DNA from: JAFKFI01 sp963795435
Lineage (GTDB): Bacteria; Pseudomonadota; Alphaproteobacteria; Acetobacterales; Acetobacteraceae
DNA: 64,000 bases
Direction of reading: 5' to 3'
Assembly: GCA_963795435.1 (NCBI GenBank)
Contig: CAWCHV010000009.1
Location: 744,001-808,000 of the forward strand
In this document: piece after piece, positions 16,822-24,728 of the stretch
How positions within the stretch are numbered: the stretch's first letter is position 1
Layout: every line of letters starts with the position of its first letter
Translations under genes and position numbers: made by a program
Notes under the pieces: generated by a model
The model's input: only the letters and a program-made list of their open reading frames with translations
Databases searched by the model: none
Told to the model about the DNA's origin: nothing

Positions 16822-17367
16822 ATGCGTCGCGCGATGGCGGTGCTGCTGATAGCCGGGTCAGCCGGCCTGACAGGCTGTACAGCAGCCACCTACGACGGCT
16901 CGGCCGGTTATGCCGGCGGCTACGGGTATGACTATGGGTATCCCGGCCCGGTCTATGGGGCGCCGCCGGTCGCCTATGGGTATGGCGGGCCCGCCTATAC
17001 TGGCGGTTCGGTGTATATCGGCGGCTATGACGGTGGACCCGGCTGGTACCGGGGCGACGACGGGGCTTGGCGGCGGCGCGAGTGGCGGGAAAACGCGGAG
17101 AACCCGCAACGCTTCCAGCAGCAACAGCAATATCGCCAGCAGGTCGAGCAGAACCGCGCCACCTACCAGCAGCAGGTCAATCAAAACCAGGCCACCTACC
17201 AGCGGCAGGTGCAGGAGAACGCGGCGAAATACCAGCAGCAGGTCCAGCAGAACCAGGCGCTCTACAACCAGAATCTTGCCAAATACAACCAGCAGGTCCA
17301 GGAGAACCGGGCGATCTACCAGCGCCAGCAGATGGAGGCGCGGCAGAAGCAGTTGCTAGGCCAGTAG
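16822..17367 (+). CDS. Lipoprotein with Gly/Tyr-rich and Gln-rich 11-residue repeats
   Basis: The protein has 181 residues, and the start is set by GGGAGG just before ATG 16822. A lipobox (AGSAGLTGC, Cys19) predicts lipid anchoring. Residues ~24-75 are low-complexity Gly/Tyr/Pro. The C-terminal ~90 residues are 11-residue repeats starting at Tyr: YRQQVEQNRAT, YQQQVNQNQAT, YQRQVQENAAK, YQQQVQQNQAL, then a 7-residue YNQNLAK, then YNQQVQENRAI and YQRQQMEARQK. The 11-mer periodicity with V/L/A positions suggests a hendecad (right-handed) coiled coil extending from the membrane. Nothing like a catalytic domain is present. The family is not one I can name; the repeat is rich in identical codons and could change copy number. 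Confidence 0.8.
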   Translation: MRRAMAVLLIAGSAGLTGCTAATYDGSAGYAGGYGYDYGYPGPVYGAPPVAYGYGGPAYTGGSVYIGGYDGGPGWYRGDDGAWRRREWRENAENPQRFQQQQQYRQQVEQNRATYQQQVNQNQATYQRQVQENAAKYQQQVQQNQALYNQNLAKYNQQVQENRAIYQRQQMEARQKQLLGQ

Positions 17368-17384
17368 CGGCCTGGGGCCATCGG

Positions 17385-17414
17385 CTCCCTCTCCCCCGCT
17401 TGGGGGTGAGGGAG
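17385..17414. repeat. Dispersed palindromic repeat, copy 2, also a possible bidirectional terminator
   Basis: A 13-bp stem, CTCCCTCTCCCCC-gctt-GGGGGTGAGGGAG, has one mismatch. It lies between two convergent genes (the lipoprotein on plus, the amidohydrolase on minus), where it could end transcription from both sides, although no T-run follows. Confidence 0.7.
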
Positions 17415-17437
17415 GTCGCGCGGGCCGATCGTCGGGA

Positions 17438-18568
17438 CTAGTTCAGCCCGTAAAACCCTTTCGCCCCACCCGCCATCACCTGGTGCACGGTCTCGGCCGA
17501 GAGGCCTTCGAGGTTCTTTCGCACCATCTCGGGGGCGCCGGGGAAGAACCCGTCCGGATGCGGGTAGTCGGTCGCCCACAGGATCTTGTGGGGGCCGATA
17601 TAGTCGGCGAGCACCCTGAGGCTGCCTTCCACCGGCTCGAACGAAATCCAGCAATTGCGCTGGAACAATTCGCTGGGCCGCATCGACAAGCCGGAATCGT
17701 TGAAGCCCTGATCGACGTAGTGCCGGTCCATGCGCTCGAGCCACGGCACGATCCAGCCGCCGCCGGCTTCGAGAAAGCCGATGCGGATCTTCGGGTGCCG
17801 GTCGCACACGCCGCCCCAGACGACGGCGAGGCAGGCCATCATCATCTCCATCGTGTGCGTGACAATGTGCCGCGCGCCGCGGGTCTCGAAGCGGTCGAGC
17901 CCGACCTGCGGCATTCCGCTGCTGCCGCCGCCGCCCTCGTGGAAGCCGATCGAGATGTCGAGATCCTCGGCGGCGCTCCAGAAGCGGTCGTAATCCGGGT
18001 GATGGATCATCTTGCCGCCGTACGGGTTGGGCCGCAGGAAGACGCCCTTCATGCCGAGTTCGCCGCGCGCGAAGCGCATCTCCTCGATGGCGAGATCGAC
18101 CGACTGCATCGGCAGCATGGCGACACCGAACAGCCGATCGGGGTACGGCTTGCAGTAGTCGGCGAGCCAGCGGTTGTAGGCGCGGCAGATCGCGGCGGAG
18201 AGGCGCACATCCTCGACCGCGCCCGCGAACAGGCCGATGCTCGGGTAGAGGAATGCCGCGTCGATGCCGTCGAGATCCATGTCGGGGATGCGGGCGTGCG
18301 GATCGAAGCCGCCCTTGCGGCCTTGCTCGTACTCCCTGGCGTCATCCACAACCACGGTGCCGTCGCGCGCACCGACCGCGCCGAGATTGCCGAGCCCCTT
18401 CTCGCTGCCCAGCATCTTGCCGCCGATCAGCAGCCGGGTCTTGCCGTTCTCGTCGAGGACCGTGCTCGGCGCCTGATCGCGGTACGCCGGGTCCATGTAC
18501 CGCGCCCAGAGATCAAGCGGTTCGAGAATATGTCCGTCGGCGTCGATGACATTGTAGGTGCGACTCAT
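17438..18568 (-). CDS. Amidohydrolase family protein (amidohydrolase_2, ACMSD-like)
   Basis: The protein has 376 residues. It begins MSRTYNVIDADGHILEP, a DxDGH variant of the metal-binding motif used in the amidohydrolase_2 group. Further along are FLYPSIGLFAG, RAYNRWLADYCKPYPDRLFG, GVFLRPNPYGGKMIHHPDYD, GFHEGGGG, the histidines in RHIVTHTMEMM and the C-terminal Asp in ILWATDYPHPDGFFPGAPE. Known: these proteins hydrolyse or decarboxylate cyclic or aromatic acids with one divalent metal. The substrate is not inferable from the neighbours: pyk lies upstream on the same strand (174-bp gap) and a lipoprotein gene is convergent. Confidence 0.88.
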   Translation of the reverse strand: MSRTYNVIDADGHILEPLDLWARYMDPAYRDQAPSTVLDENGKTRLLIGGKMLGSEKGLGNLGAVGARDGTVVVDDAREYEQGRKGGFDPHARIPDMDLDGIDAAFLYPSIGLFAGAVEDVRLSAAICRAYNRWLADYCKPYPDRLFGVAMLPMQSVDLAIEEMRFARGELGMKGVFLRPNPYGGKMIHHPDYDRFWSAAEDLDISIGFHEGGGGSSGMPQVGLDRFETRGARHIVTHTMEMMMACLAVVWGGVCDRHPKIRIGFLEAGGGWIVPWLERMDRHYVDQGFNDSGLSMRPSELFQRNCWISFEPVEGSLRVLADYIGPHKILWATDYPHPDGFFPGAPEMVRKNLEGLSAETVHQVMAGGAKGFYGLN

Positions 18569-18742
18569 GAGCCGTCTCCTCCCGAGGCGATTCAGGGACG
18601 GTCCCGCGATCCGTCAGCCTCGGCGGAGCGAGACTTCCTTGGACGTGCGACATGCTTGTCGGCCCGGTATCGTCCGGACTGTCGCGATTTGACGACAGAA
18701 TGACACTCCGAGCCGCCGTCGGGCAAGCGCGACGCGCGAGCG

Positions 18743-20176
18743 CTATCGCACGGTAGAAACCCGCAGTGCGTTGGTGGTGCCGGAGTGGCCGAACGGCACG
18801 CCGGCCGCGACCACGATTTCCTGGCCATGTGCGGCGAAGCCCTCCGCCAGCGCGATCCGCGTCGCGCGCGACACGGCCTCGCTCATCGTATGGACCTCCG
18901 GCACGACGACCGCATGTATGCCCCACACCACGGCGAGGCGCCGCGCGGTCTCCTGGTTGGGCGTGAGGCCAAGCACTGGCCCCTCCGGGCGCTCTCGCGC
19001 GAGGCGCAGGGCGGTGCCGCCCGAATCGGTGAAAGCGACGATCGCCTGCCCGCCGATGGTGTGGCCGACCTGCCGCGCGGCGGCGGCGATCGCGTCGGCC
19101 GTCGAGCGTTCGGGTTCGGGGCGGCTCGCCTCCGTCAGCGCGCGCCAGCCAGGATCGAGCTCCACGCGCGCGACGATGCGGTCCATCATGTTCACCGCTT
19201 CGTAGGGAAACTGCCCCGCGGCGGTCTCGGCGGACAGCATCACCGCGTCCGCGCCGTCGAACACAGCCGTCGCGACATCGGAGGCTTCGGCGCGGGTGGG
19301 CGCGGGGGCGGTGATCATGCTCTCCAGCATCTGCGTCGCGACGACGACGGGCCTGCCCAACTGGCGGGCGGCGCGGACGATGCGCTTCTGCGCCAGCGGC
19401 ACCTCCTCGGGCGGCAACTCCACGCCGAGATCGCCGCGCGCCACCATCACCGCGTCCGACAAGGCGAGGATCGCGTCGAGATTTTCCAGCGCCTGTGGTT
19501 TTTCCATCTTCGTCATGATCCAGGCGCGACCCGCCACCAGCGCCTTCGCCTCCGCCACGTCTTCCGGCCGCTGTACGAAGGAGAGGCCGATGTAGTTGAC
19601 GCCGTGGTCCAGCGCGAAGGCGAGGTCGGCGCGGTCCTTGTGCGTCAGCGCCGGGATCGGCAGCACCACGTCGGGCACGTTGACGCCCTTGCGATCCGAT
19701 AGCGCGCCGCCGACCACGATCTCGGTCTCCAGCGCGTCGTCGCGCTTGTGCGCCACGCGCAGCCTGAGCTTGCCGTCGTCGAGCAGCAAGGTGCAGCCGA
19801 TCGCGGCGGCGGCGATGATCTCGGGGTGCGGCAGGTTGACGCGCCGCGCGCTGCCCGGCGTCGGGTTGAGGTCGAGGCGGAACTCCTGGCCGGTCTGCAG
19901 ATGCACCCGCCCGCCGCCGAAGCGCCCGACGCGCAGCTTCGGCCCCTGCACGTCGGCGAGAATGCCGATCGGCCGGCCGGATCTTTCCTCGAGCTCGCGG
20001 ATCATGGCGATCCGCGCCGCGTGATCCTCGTGCGTGCCGTGCGAGAAATTCAGCCGGAACACGTCCGCGCCGGCATGGAACAGCCGGCTCAGCACCTCCG
20101 GCGTGGAACTGGCCGGTCCGAGCGTCGCGATGATCTTGGTGCGCCGGCGGCGGCGCAGCTTGGGGCGGGCGGCCAT
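18743..20176 (-). CDS. pyk: Pyruvate kinase
   Basis: This enzyme makes pyruvate and ATP from phosphoenolpyruvate in the cytosol. The 477-residue protein shows RRTKIIATLGPASSTPEVL, FRLNFSHGTHEDH, DVQGPKLRVGRF, the catalytic MTKMEKPQALENLDAI (active-site Lys in TKMEKP), MVARGDLGVELPPEEV, TQMLESMITAPAPTRAEASD and the C-terminal domain that begins VGHTIGGQAIVAFTDSGGTA. The start has GAGGAG upstream. It lies 18 bp after the glycerate kinase gene on the same strand. The pair matches the ttuD-ttuE order of tartrate utilisation clusters and would convert glycerate via 2-phosphoglycerate to pyruvate, with enolase acting in between. Confidence 0.96.
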   Translation of the reverse strand: MAARPKLRRRRRTKIIATLGPASSTPEVLSRLFHAGADVFRLNFSHGTHEDHAARIAMIRELEERSGRPIGILADVQGPKLRVGRFGGGRVHLQTGQEFRLDLNPTPGSARRVNLPHPEIIAAAAIGCTLLLDDGKLRLRVAHKRDDALETEIVVGGALSDRKGVNVPDVVLPIPALTHKDRADLAFALDHGVNYIGLSFVQRPEDVAEAKALVAGRAWIMTKMEKPQALENLDAILALSDAVMVARGDLGVELPPEEVPLAQKRIVRAARQLGRPVVVATQMLESMITAPAPTRAEASDVATAVFDGADAVMLSAETAAGQFPYEAVNMMDRIVARVELDPGWRALTEASRPEPERSTADAIAAAARQVGHTIGGQAIVAFTDSGGTALRLARERPEGPVLGLTPNQETARRLAVVWGIHAVVVPEVHTMSEAVSRATRIALAEGFAAHGQEIVVAAGVPFGHSGTTNALRVSTVR

Positions 20177-20194
20177 TCTGGCTCCTCGTCAAGG

Positions 20195-21469
20195 TCAGGC
20201 AATCAGAATAGCGCGCAGATCGTTCACGTTGGTCAGTGTCGGGCCGGTGCAGATCAGATCGTCAAGCGCCGCGAACAAGGTGTAGCTGTCGTGGCGGTCC
20301 AGCACTGCCCGCGCGTCGAGCCCGAGTGCCCGGGCCCGGGCCAGCGTGTCGGGCGTCACGAAGGCGCCCGCCGCGTCCTCGGTGCCGTCGATCCCGTCCG
20401 TGTCGCCCGCCGCGGCCCAGATCCCCGCAGCGCCGCCGAGCGCCACCGCGAGGGCGAGCAGGAATTCGGTGTTGCGCCCGCCGCGTCCCGCGCCGCCGCC
20501 GCCGATCGTCACCGTCGTCTCGCCGCCCGAGAGCAGCACCGCCGGCGGTGCGACCGGCTCGCCATGCGCGCGCACGCTCCGGGCCATGCCGGCCATGACC
20601 GCGCCCATCGCGCGCGACTCGCCTTCGAGCGCGTCACCCAGGATCAGCGGCGCGAGGCCCGATTCGCGCGCCACCTTCGCCGCCCGGCGCAGCGCCATCA
20701 TCGGCGTCGCGATGAGGTGGAACTCGGCGTGCGGCAGGCTGCCCGGCTTGGGCGTATCGTCCGCCGCTTGCGCCAGCACGGCCTCCACCTGGGGCGACGG
20801 GATGATCCCGTAGCGCGCCAGCAGCGCGCGGGCATCGGCGAAGCTGGTCGGGTCGGGCACGGTCGGGCCGCTGGCGATGACGGCGGCATCGTCGCCCGGC
20901 ACGTCGCTGATGGCCAGCGTCACCACCCGCGCGGGTGCCGCGGCTTGCGCGAGCCGGCCGCCCTTGATCGCCGAGAGGTGCTTTCGCACCGCGTTCATCT
21001 CGTGGATCGTCGCCCCCGAGGCCAGCAGCGCGCGGTTGATTTCCTGTTTGTCGGCCAGGATCAGCCCCGGCGCGGGCAGCGCCAGCAGCGCCGAACCGCC
21101 GCCGGAGATCAGCGCCAGCACCAGATCGTCCGCCGTGAGGCCGCGCACCGCGTCGAGCACGGCGCGCGCGCCCAGTTCGCTGTTGGCGTCGGGGACCGGG
21201 TGGGACGCCTCGATCACCCGGATGCGCGTGGTCGGGATGGCGTGGTCGTAGCGCGTCACCACCACCCCGGAGAGCTTCACGTCCGGCCACGCCGCTTCCA
21301 GTGCCGCCGCCATCAGCGCCGCCGACTTGCCGGCGCCCACCACGACGCAGCGCCCGGCGGGCTTCGGCGGCAGATGGGCCGCGAGTACCGCGCGCGGATC
21401 GGCGGCGGCCACCGCCGCGCCGAACATCGCCCGCAATGCCGCCCGTGCGCGCGTGTCGTCCCAGCCCAT
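20195..21469 (-). CDS. ttuD: Glycerate 2-kinase / TtuD-GckA family (MOFRL protein)
   Basis: This enzyme phosphorylates D-glycerate to 2-phosphoglycerate; older annotations call it hydroxypyruvate reductase. It has 424 residues from ATG 21469, chosen for GAGGAGG 8 nt upstream. Seen: the N-terminal helix with FGAAVAAADPRAVL, GRCVVVGAGKSAALMAAALE, EASHPVPDANSELGARA, LISGGGSALLALPAPGL, VRKHLSAIKGGRLAQAA, LSGGETTVTIGGGGAGRGGRN and the C-terminal MOFRL part FLLALAVALGG with AAGDTDGIDGTEDAAGA. All are conserved glycerate kinase blocks. It is cotranscribed with pyk. The divergent DUF1244 gene starts 88 bp away. Confidence 0.93.
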   Translation of the reverse strand: MGWDDTRARAALRAMFGAAVAAADPRAVLAAHLPPKPAGRCVVVGAGKSAALMAAALEAAWPDVKLSGVVVTRYDHAIPTTRIRVIEASHPVPDANSELGARAVLDAVRGLTADDLVLALISGGGSALLALPAPGLILADKQEINRALLASGATIHEMNAVRKHLSAIKGGRLAQAAAPARVVTLAISDVPGDDAAVIASGPTVPDPTSFADARALLARYGIIPSPQVEAVLAQAADDTPKPGSLPHAEFHLIATPMMALRRAAKVARESGLAPLILGDALEGESRAMGAVMAGMARSVRAHGEPVAPPAVLLSGGETTVTIGGGGAGRGGRNTEFLLALAVALGGAAGIWAAAGDTDGIDGTEDAAGAFVTPDTLARARALGLDARAVLDRHDSYTLFAALDDLICTGPTLTNVNDLRAILIA

Positions 21470-21557
21470 CCGGCCGCCTCCTCTCGCCATCGGGGAGTAT
21501 GGCGAACTGGCGTCCGACACGCCATCTTGAGGGCCAGAGCAACACCGGAGGTCCGCG

Positions 21558-21869
21558 ATGACTGTCCCGCAACTCGACGACGCCACCCGCACCGAACTGG
21601 AAGCCGCCGCCTTCCGCCGCCTGGTCGATCACCTGCGCGAGCGCACGGACGTGCAGAATATCGACCTGATGAACCTCGCCGGCTTCTGCCGCAACTGCCT
21701 CTCGCGCTGGTACCGCGAGGCGGCCGAGCAGCAGGGTGTGGCGCTCGCCGATCCCGACGCGCGCGAGATCGTCTACGGGATGCCCTACAAGGAGTGGCAG
21801 CAGAAGTTCCAGAAGGAATCTTCGCCCGCGCAGACAGCGGCGTTCGCCAAAGCCAATCCGAATCATTGA
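21558..21869 (+). CDS. DUF1244 family protein
   Basis: The protein has 103 residues from ATG 21558, with CCGGAGGTCC directly upstream. It matches DUF1244: AAAFRRLVDHLRERTDVQNI, the conserved cysteine pair in LAGFCRNCLSRWYREAA, and IVYGMPYKEWQQKFQ. This is a small, probably cytosolic protein of unknown function found mainly in alphaproteobacteria. The two-cysteine motif and compact size suggest a metal- or cofactor-linked role, but none has been proven. The next gene (gapR) starts 60 bp downstream on the same strand. Confidence 0.9.
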   Translation: MTVPQLDDATRTELEAAAFRRLVDHLRERTDVQNIDLMNLAGFCRNCLSRWYREAAEQQGVALADPDAREIVYGMPYKEWQQKFQKESSPAQTAAFAKANPNH

Positions 21870-21929
21870 CCGCTGCCCGCCCGGAAGGCTAGACCCGCCG
21901 CCCTTGCCAGACCAACGGGGGTGATCGGG

Positions 21930-22220
21930 ATGGCCCTGGATTCGATCGAGCCGAAAACGGACTACGCCAAGCCGGACGACATGAAAACGGGCGGCATCGC
22001 GGTCGAGCGCCTGCGCAGCCTGATCGACCGCATCGAGCGGCTCGAGGAGGAGCGCAAGGCGCTCGGCAGCGACATCAAGGACATCTACGCCGAGGCGAAG
22101 TCCGCCGGTTTCGACGTGAAGGTGCTGCGCCAGCTCATCCGCATCCGCAAGCAGGAGCCGGCCGAGATCGAGGAGCAGGAGACGCTGCTCGACGTGTACC
22201 GGCGCGCGCTCGGGATGTAG
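21930..22220 (+). CDS. gapR: GapR family nucleoid-associated protein (DUF2312)
   Basis: The protein has 96 residues from ATG 21930; a GTG 9 bp upstream is an alternative start. The core, GGIAVERLRSLIDRIERLEEER then KALGSDIKDIYAEAKSAGFD and KVLRQLIRIRK, is the DUF2312/GapR coiled-coil fold. Known: in Caulobacter, GapR tetramers clamp overtwisted DNA ahead of replication and stimulate topoisomerases. GapR is conserved in alphaproteobacteria. It starts 60 bp after DUF1244, and rmuC follows 72 bp later, so the three genes may share a promoter. Confidence 0.9.
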   Translation: MALDSIEPKTDYAKPDDMKTGGIAVERLRSLIDRIERLEEERKALGSDIKDIYAEAKSAGFDVKVLRQLIRIRKQEPAEIEEQETLLDVYRRALGM

Positions 22221-22292
22221 GGTCCCGCCGCACTTGCGAAGCGGGCGTCGAACTTCGTACGGTCGGCGCTCCATGCGACTCGGTGAAAGACG

Positions 22293-23708
22293 ATGGACGC
22301 GCTGCTGGCGGCCCTGACGAGCTTGCCGCCGGCCGCAATCGCGGCGATCGGCGCCGGTCTCATCTTGCTTTTGCTCGCGTGCCTCGCGGCGCTAGGTTCC
22401 GGTCGCCGCAAATCGGCGATACAGCTGGATGCGCTGGAGCGGCGGCTCCGCGATGACGGCGAGGCGTTGCGGCGCGCGCTGACGGAGCTCGACCAGGGGC
22501 TGCGGCGCGAGGTGGCGGACAGCGCCTCGCGCGGGTTCGCCGCCGCGTTCGACAGGGTGCAGGAAGGCGCCCGCGAACAGGGCATGGTGCTGCAACGCTT
22601 CAATCTCGCGACGCAGGCCAGCCTCACCGAATTGCGCACCGAGATCGCCGACCGGCTGCGCGCCGGATTCGACCGGTTCGCCGAGCAGAACCGCGCCGAG
22701 CAGGAACAACTCCGCGCCCGCGTCGACCAGAAGCTCGAAGCGATCCGCGCCGGCAATGAGGCCAAGCTCGAACAGATGCGCGCGGCGGTCGACGAGCAAC
22801 TGCAATCCGCGTTGGAGAAGCGCGTCGGAGAAAGCTTCAGGCAAGTCGCTGAGCAGTTCGCGCAGGTGCAGCAGGCGATCGGCCAGGTCCAGACGGTCGC
22901 CGGCCAGGTCGGCGACCTCAAGCGGCTGTTCTCCAATGTGAAGGCGCGCGGCGTGTGGGGCGAGGCGCAGCTCGACGCGGTGCTGGAGGACGTGCTGCCG
23001 CATGGTTACGAGCGCAACTTCCGGGTCCGCGAGGGCAGCGGCGAGTCGGTGGAATTCGCGCTCAGGATGCCGCTGAAGGACCGCGACGACTCGGTTTATC
23101 TGCCGGTGGACAGCAAGTTCCCGACCGAGGACTACGACCGCCTGCTGCTCGCCGCCGAGGCGGCCGACAAGGAGGCGGAGCAGGCCGCCCGCCGCGCGCT
23201 GGAGCGCCGCATCCGCGAGGAGGCGGGGCGCATCTCGGGCAAGTACATCGTTCCTCCGCGCACGGTCGATTTCGCGATCATGTACCTGCCCACCGAGGGC
23301 CTGTTCTCCGAGGTGAACAGGGTGCCGGGGCTCGTCGAGTTCGTCCGCCGCGACCACCGGGTCATGGTGATCGGCCCGAGCCTGCTGCCGGCGTTGCTCC
23401 ACACCGTCCGCATCGGCCAGCTCTCGATGGTGCTGGAGCGCCGCAGCGGCGACATCGCGACCATGCTCGGCGCGGTCAAGACCGAGTGGAGCAAGCTCAG
23501 CAAGGCGCTCGACGGCATGGCGGAGCGTGCGGAGAGGCTGAGCAAGAGCATCGACGACACGCGGGTTCGCACGCGGCAGGTGGGCAAGAAACTCGGCAAC
23601 GTGCTGACCATCGAGCCGGGCCAGGCGGACCGGCTGCTCGGGTTCGCCGCTCCCGGATCGGCGGAGGAGGCCGCGATGGTCGGCGAGGAAGTCGAGGACG
23701 TGGACTGA
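22293..23708 (+). CDS. rmuC: DNA recombination protein RmuC
   Basis: The protein has 471 residues. An N-terminal membrane helix (AIAAIGAGLILLLLACLAALG) is followed by a long coiled coil (residues ~45-200, full of E/R/Q heptads) and the RmuC nuclease-like core. The core shows LFSNVKARGVWGEAQLDAVL, VEFALRMPLKDRDDSVYLPV, DSKFPTEDYDRLL, FAIMYLPTEGLFSEV and VMVIGPSLLPALLHTVRIG. Known: RmuC limits inversion at short inverted repeats. It follows gapR on the same strand, consistent with a DNA topology/maintenance grouping. Confidence 0.94.
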   Translation: MDALLAALTSLPPAAIAAIGAGLILLLLACLAALGSGRRKSAIQLDALERRLRDDGEALRRALTELDQGLRREVADSASRGFAAAFDRVQEGAREQGMVLQRFNLATQASLTELRTEIADRLRAGFDRFAEQNRAEQEQLRARVDQKLEAIRAGNEAKLEQMRAAVDEQLQSALEKRVGESFRQVAEQFAQVQQAIGQVQTVAGQVGDLKRLFSNVKARGVWGEAQLDAVLEDVLPHGYERNFRVREGSGESVEFALRMPLKDRDDSVYLPVDSKFPTEDYDRLLLAAEAADKEAEQAARRALERRIREEAGRISGKYIVPPRTVDFAIMYLPTEGLFSEVNRVPGLVEFVRRDHRVMVIGPSLLPALLHTVRIGQLSMVLERRSGDIATMLGAVKTEWSKLSKALDGMAERAERLSKSIDDTRVRTRQVGKKLGNVLTIEPGQADRLLGFAAPGSAEEAAMVGEEVEDVD

Positions 23709-23730
23709 CCTCGCCGCCGCCGCCGCCGGG

Positions 23731-24588
23731 CTAGACGGATCGGCGCGCCCGCTTGCGGCGCAGAACGCCGAGGCCGAGCAGTCCTGTCCCGAGGAGAGCG
23801 AACGAAGCCGGTTCGGGCACAGCTGCCGCGGGATCGGCGGAGGCGAACGCGGCGAGGGTCGTGAACGGGGCGGCATTCTTGCCATTCCCCCTGCCGGATC
23901 GCAGCGTACCCGTGATGTCGGACTGGGTGGCGACCTGGATCGTGTAAGGCGAGGTGAAGTTGTATTCGCCGGGCACGTGCAGGACGTCGAAGTCGAAGCC
24001 CGAGAGCGGGCCAACGACGAATTGATGTTTCACCTCGTCGATTGACGCAGACACGCTACCCGAGATAACCCCGGTCGTTCCCGACAAGGTGAGGTGCCCG
24101 TTGATGAGCGACCCTTGCTCGAGGGTCGTCACCTGGCTGAGCTGTCCGCTGACGAGGGCCGCCCCCGTGGTCGGGTCCAAACCGCCGAAGCTCGCCAAGC
24201 CGTTATAGCCGACGATCTGGTAGCCGAGCTGCCCGTAAGTGGCGTTCAAACCCCCGTCGGACGTGGGCATCACGGTGCCGGACGCGGCGAATGCGACGTA
24301 CGCGCCCCAGCCCTGCCCGAGCGGATCGTTGAACCCGGCGGGCACTACGGCGCGGCCGCCAAGCGTGAAGCCCTCAACCGGCAGATAGCCCGAATCGGAG
24401 AAGGTGCCATCGGCGTGTAGCACGACCTGGGAGTAGTCTGCGAGCAACATGGTATCGGCGCTGAACTTGGTGCCGTTCAGCTTCACCGCGCGCGGGTTCC
24501 AAGAGAAGATCTCGCCCGCTTGCGCCGCGCCAGCAGAGATGAGGGTGGCCGCGACGGCAAAGATGGCAAGCGGACTCTGTAGGTACAT
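23731..24588 (-). CDS. PEP-CTERM sorted surface/exported protein, copy A
   Basis: The protein has 285 residues from ATG 24588 (GGAAAG upstream). It has a signal peptide (PLAIFAVAATLISAGAAQA), a beta-rich low-Cys body, and a C-terminal sorting tag VPEPASFALLGTGLLGLGVL followed by RRKRARR. Known: PEP-CTERM tags are cut by exosortase and accompany exopolysaccharide production; no exosortase is in the window. The mature N-terminus (GEIFSWNPRAVKLNGTKFSA, DTMLLADY) matches that of the protein at 39611-40381, so the two are paralogues. Confidence 0.88.
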   Translation of the reverse strand: MYLQSPLAIFAVAATLISAGAAQAGEIFSWNPRAVKLNGTKFSADTMLLADYSQVVLHADGTFSDSGYLPVEGFTLGGRAVVPAGFNDPLGQGWGAYVAFAASGTVMPTSDGGLNATYGQLGYQIVGYNGLASFGGLDPTTGAALVSGQLSQVTTLEQGSLINGHLTLSGTTGVISGSVSASIDEVKHQFVVGPLSGFDFDVLHVPGEYNFTSPYTIQVATQSDITGTLRSGRGNGKNAAPFTTLAAFASADPAAAVPEPASFALLGTGLLGLGVLRRKRARRSV

Positions 24589-24728
24589 TCGTATGTCTTT
24601 CCCAGTTCGGTGCCCGCGTATCACGGGCAAGCTGGAAGGGGAAATCCCGACGGCCGAAGGCGTCACTCTGCTGACCAGCGACCCCGTGGTCGCGCGCTAC
24701 CCCGGACCCGGGCGGCACGTGTGACGCA

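Noticed and set aside
19748..21892. A 714-residue plus-strand open frame opposite pyk and the glycerate kinase
   Set aside because: It is a shadow of two real genes with catalytic motifs on the other strand.
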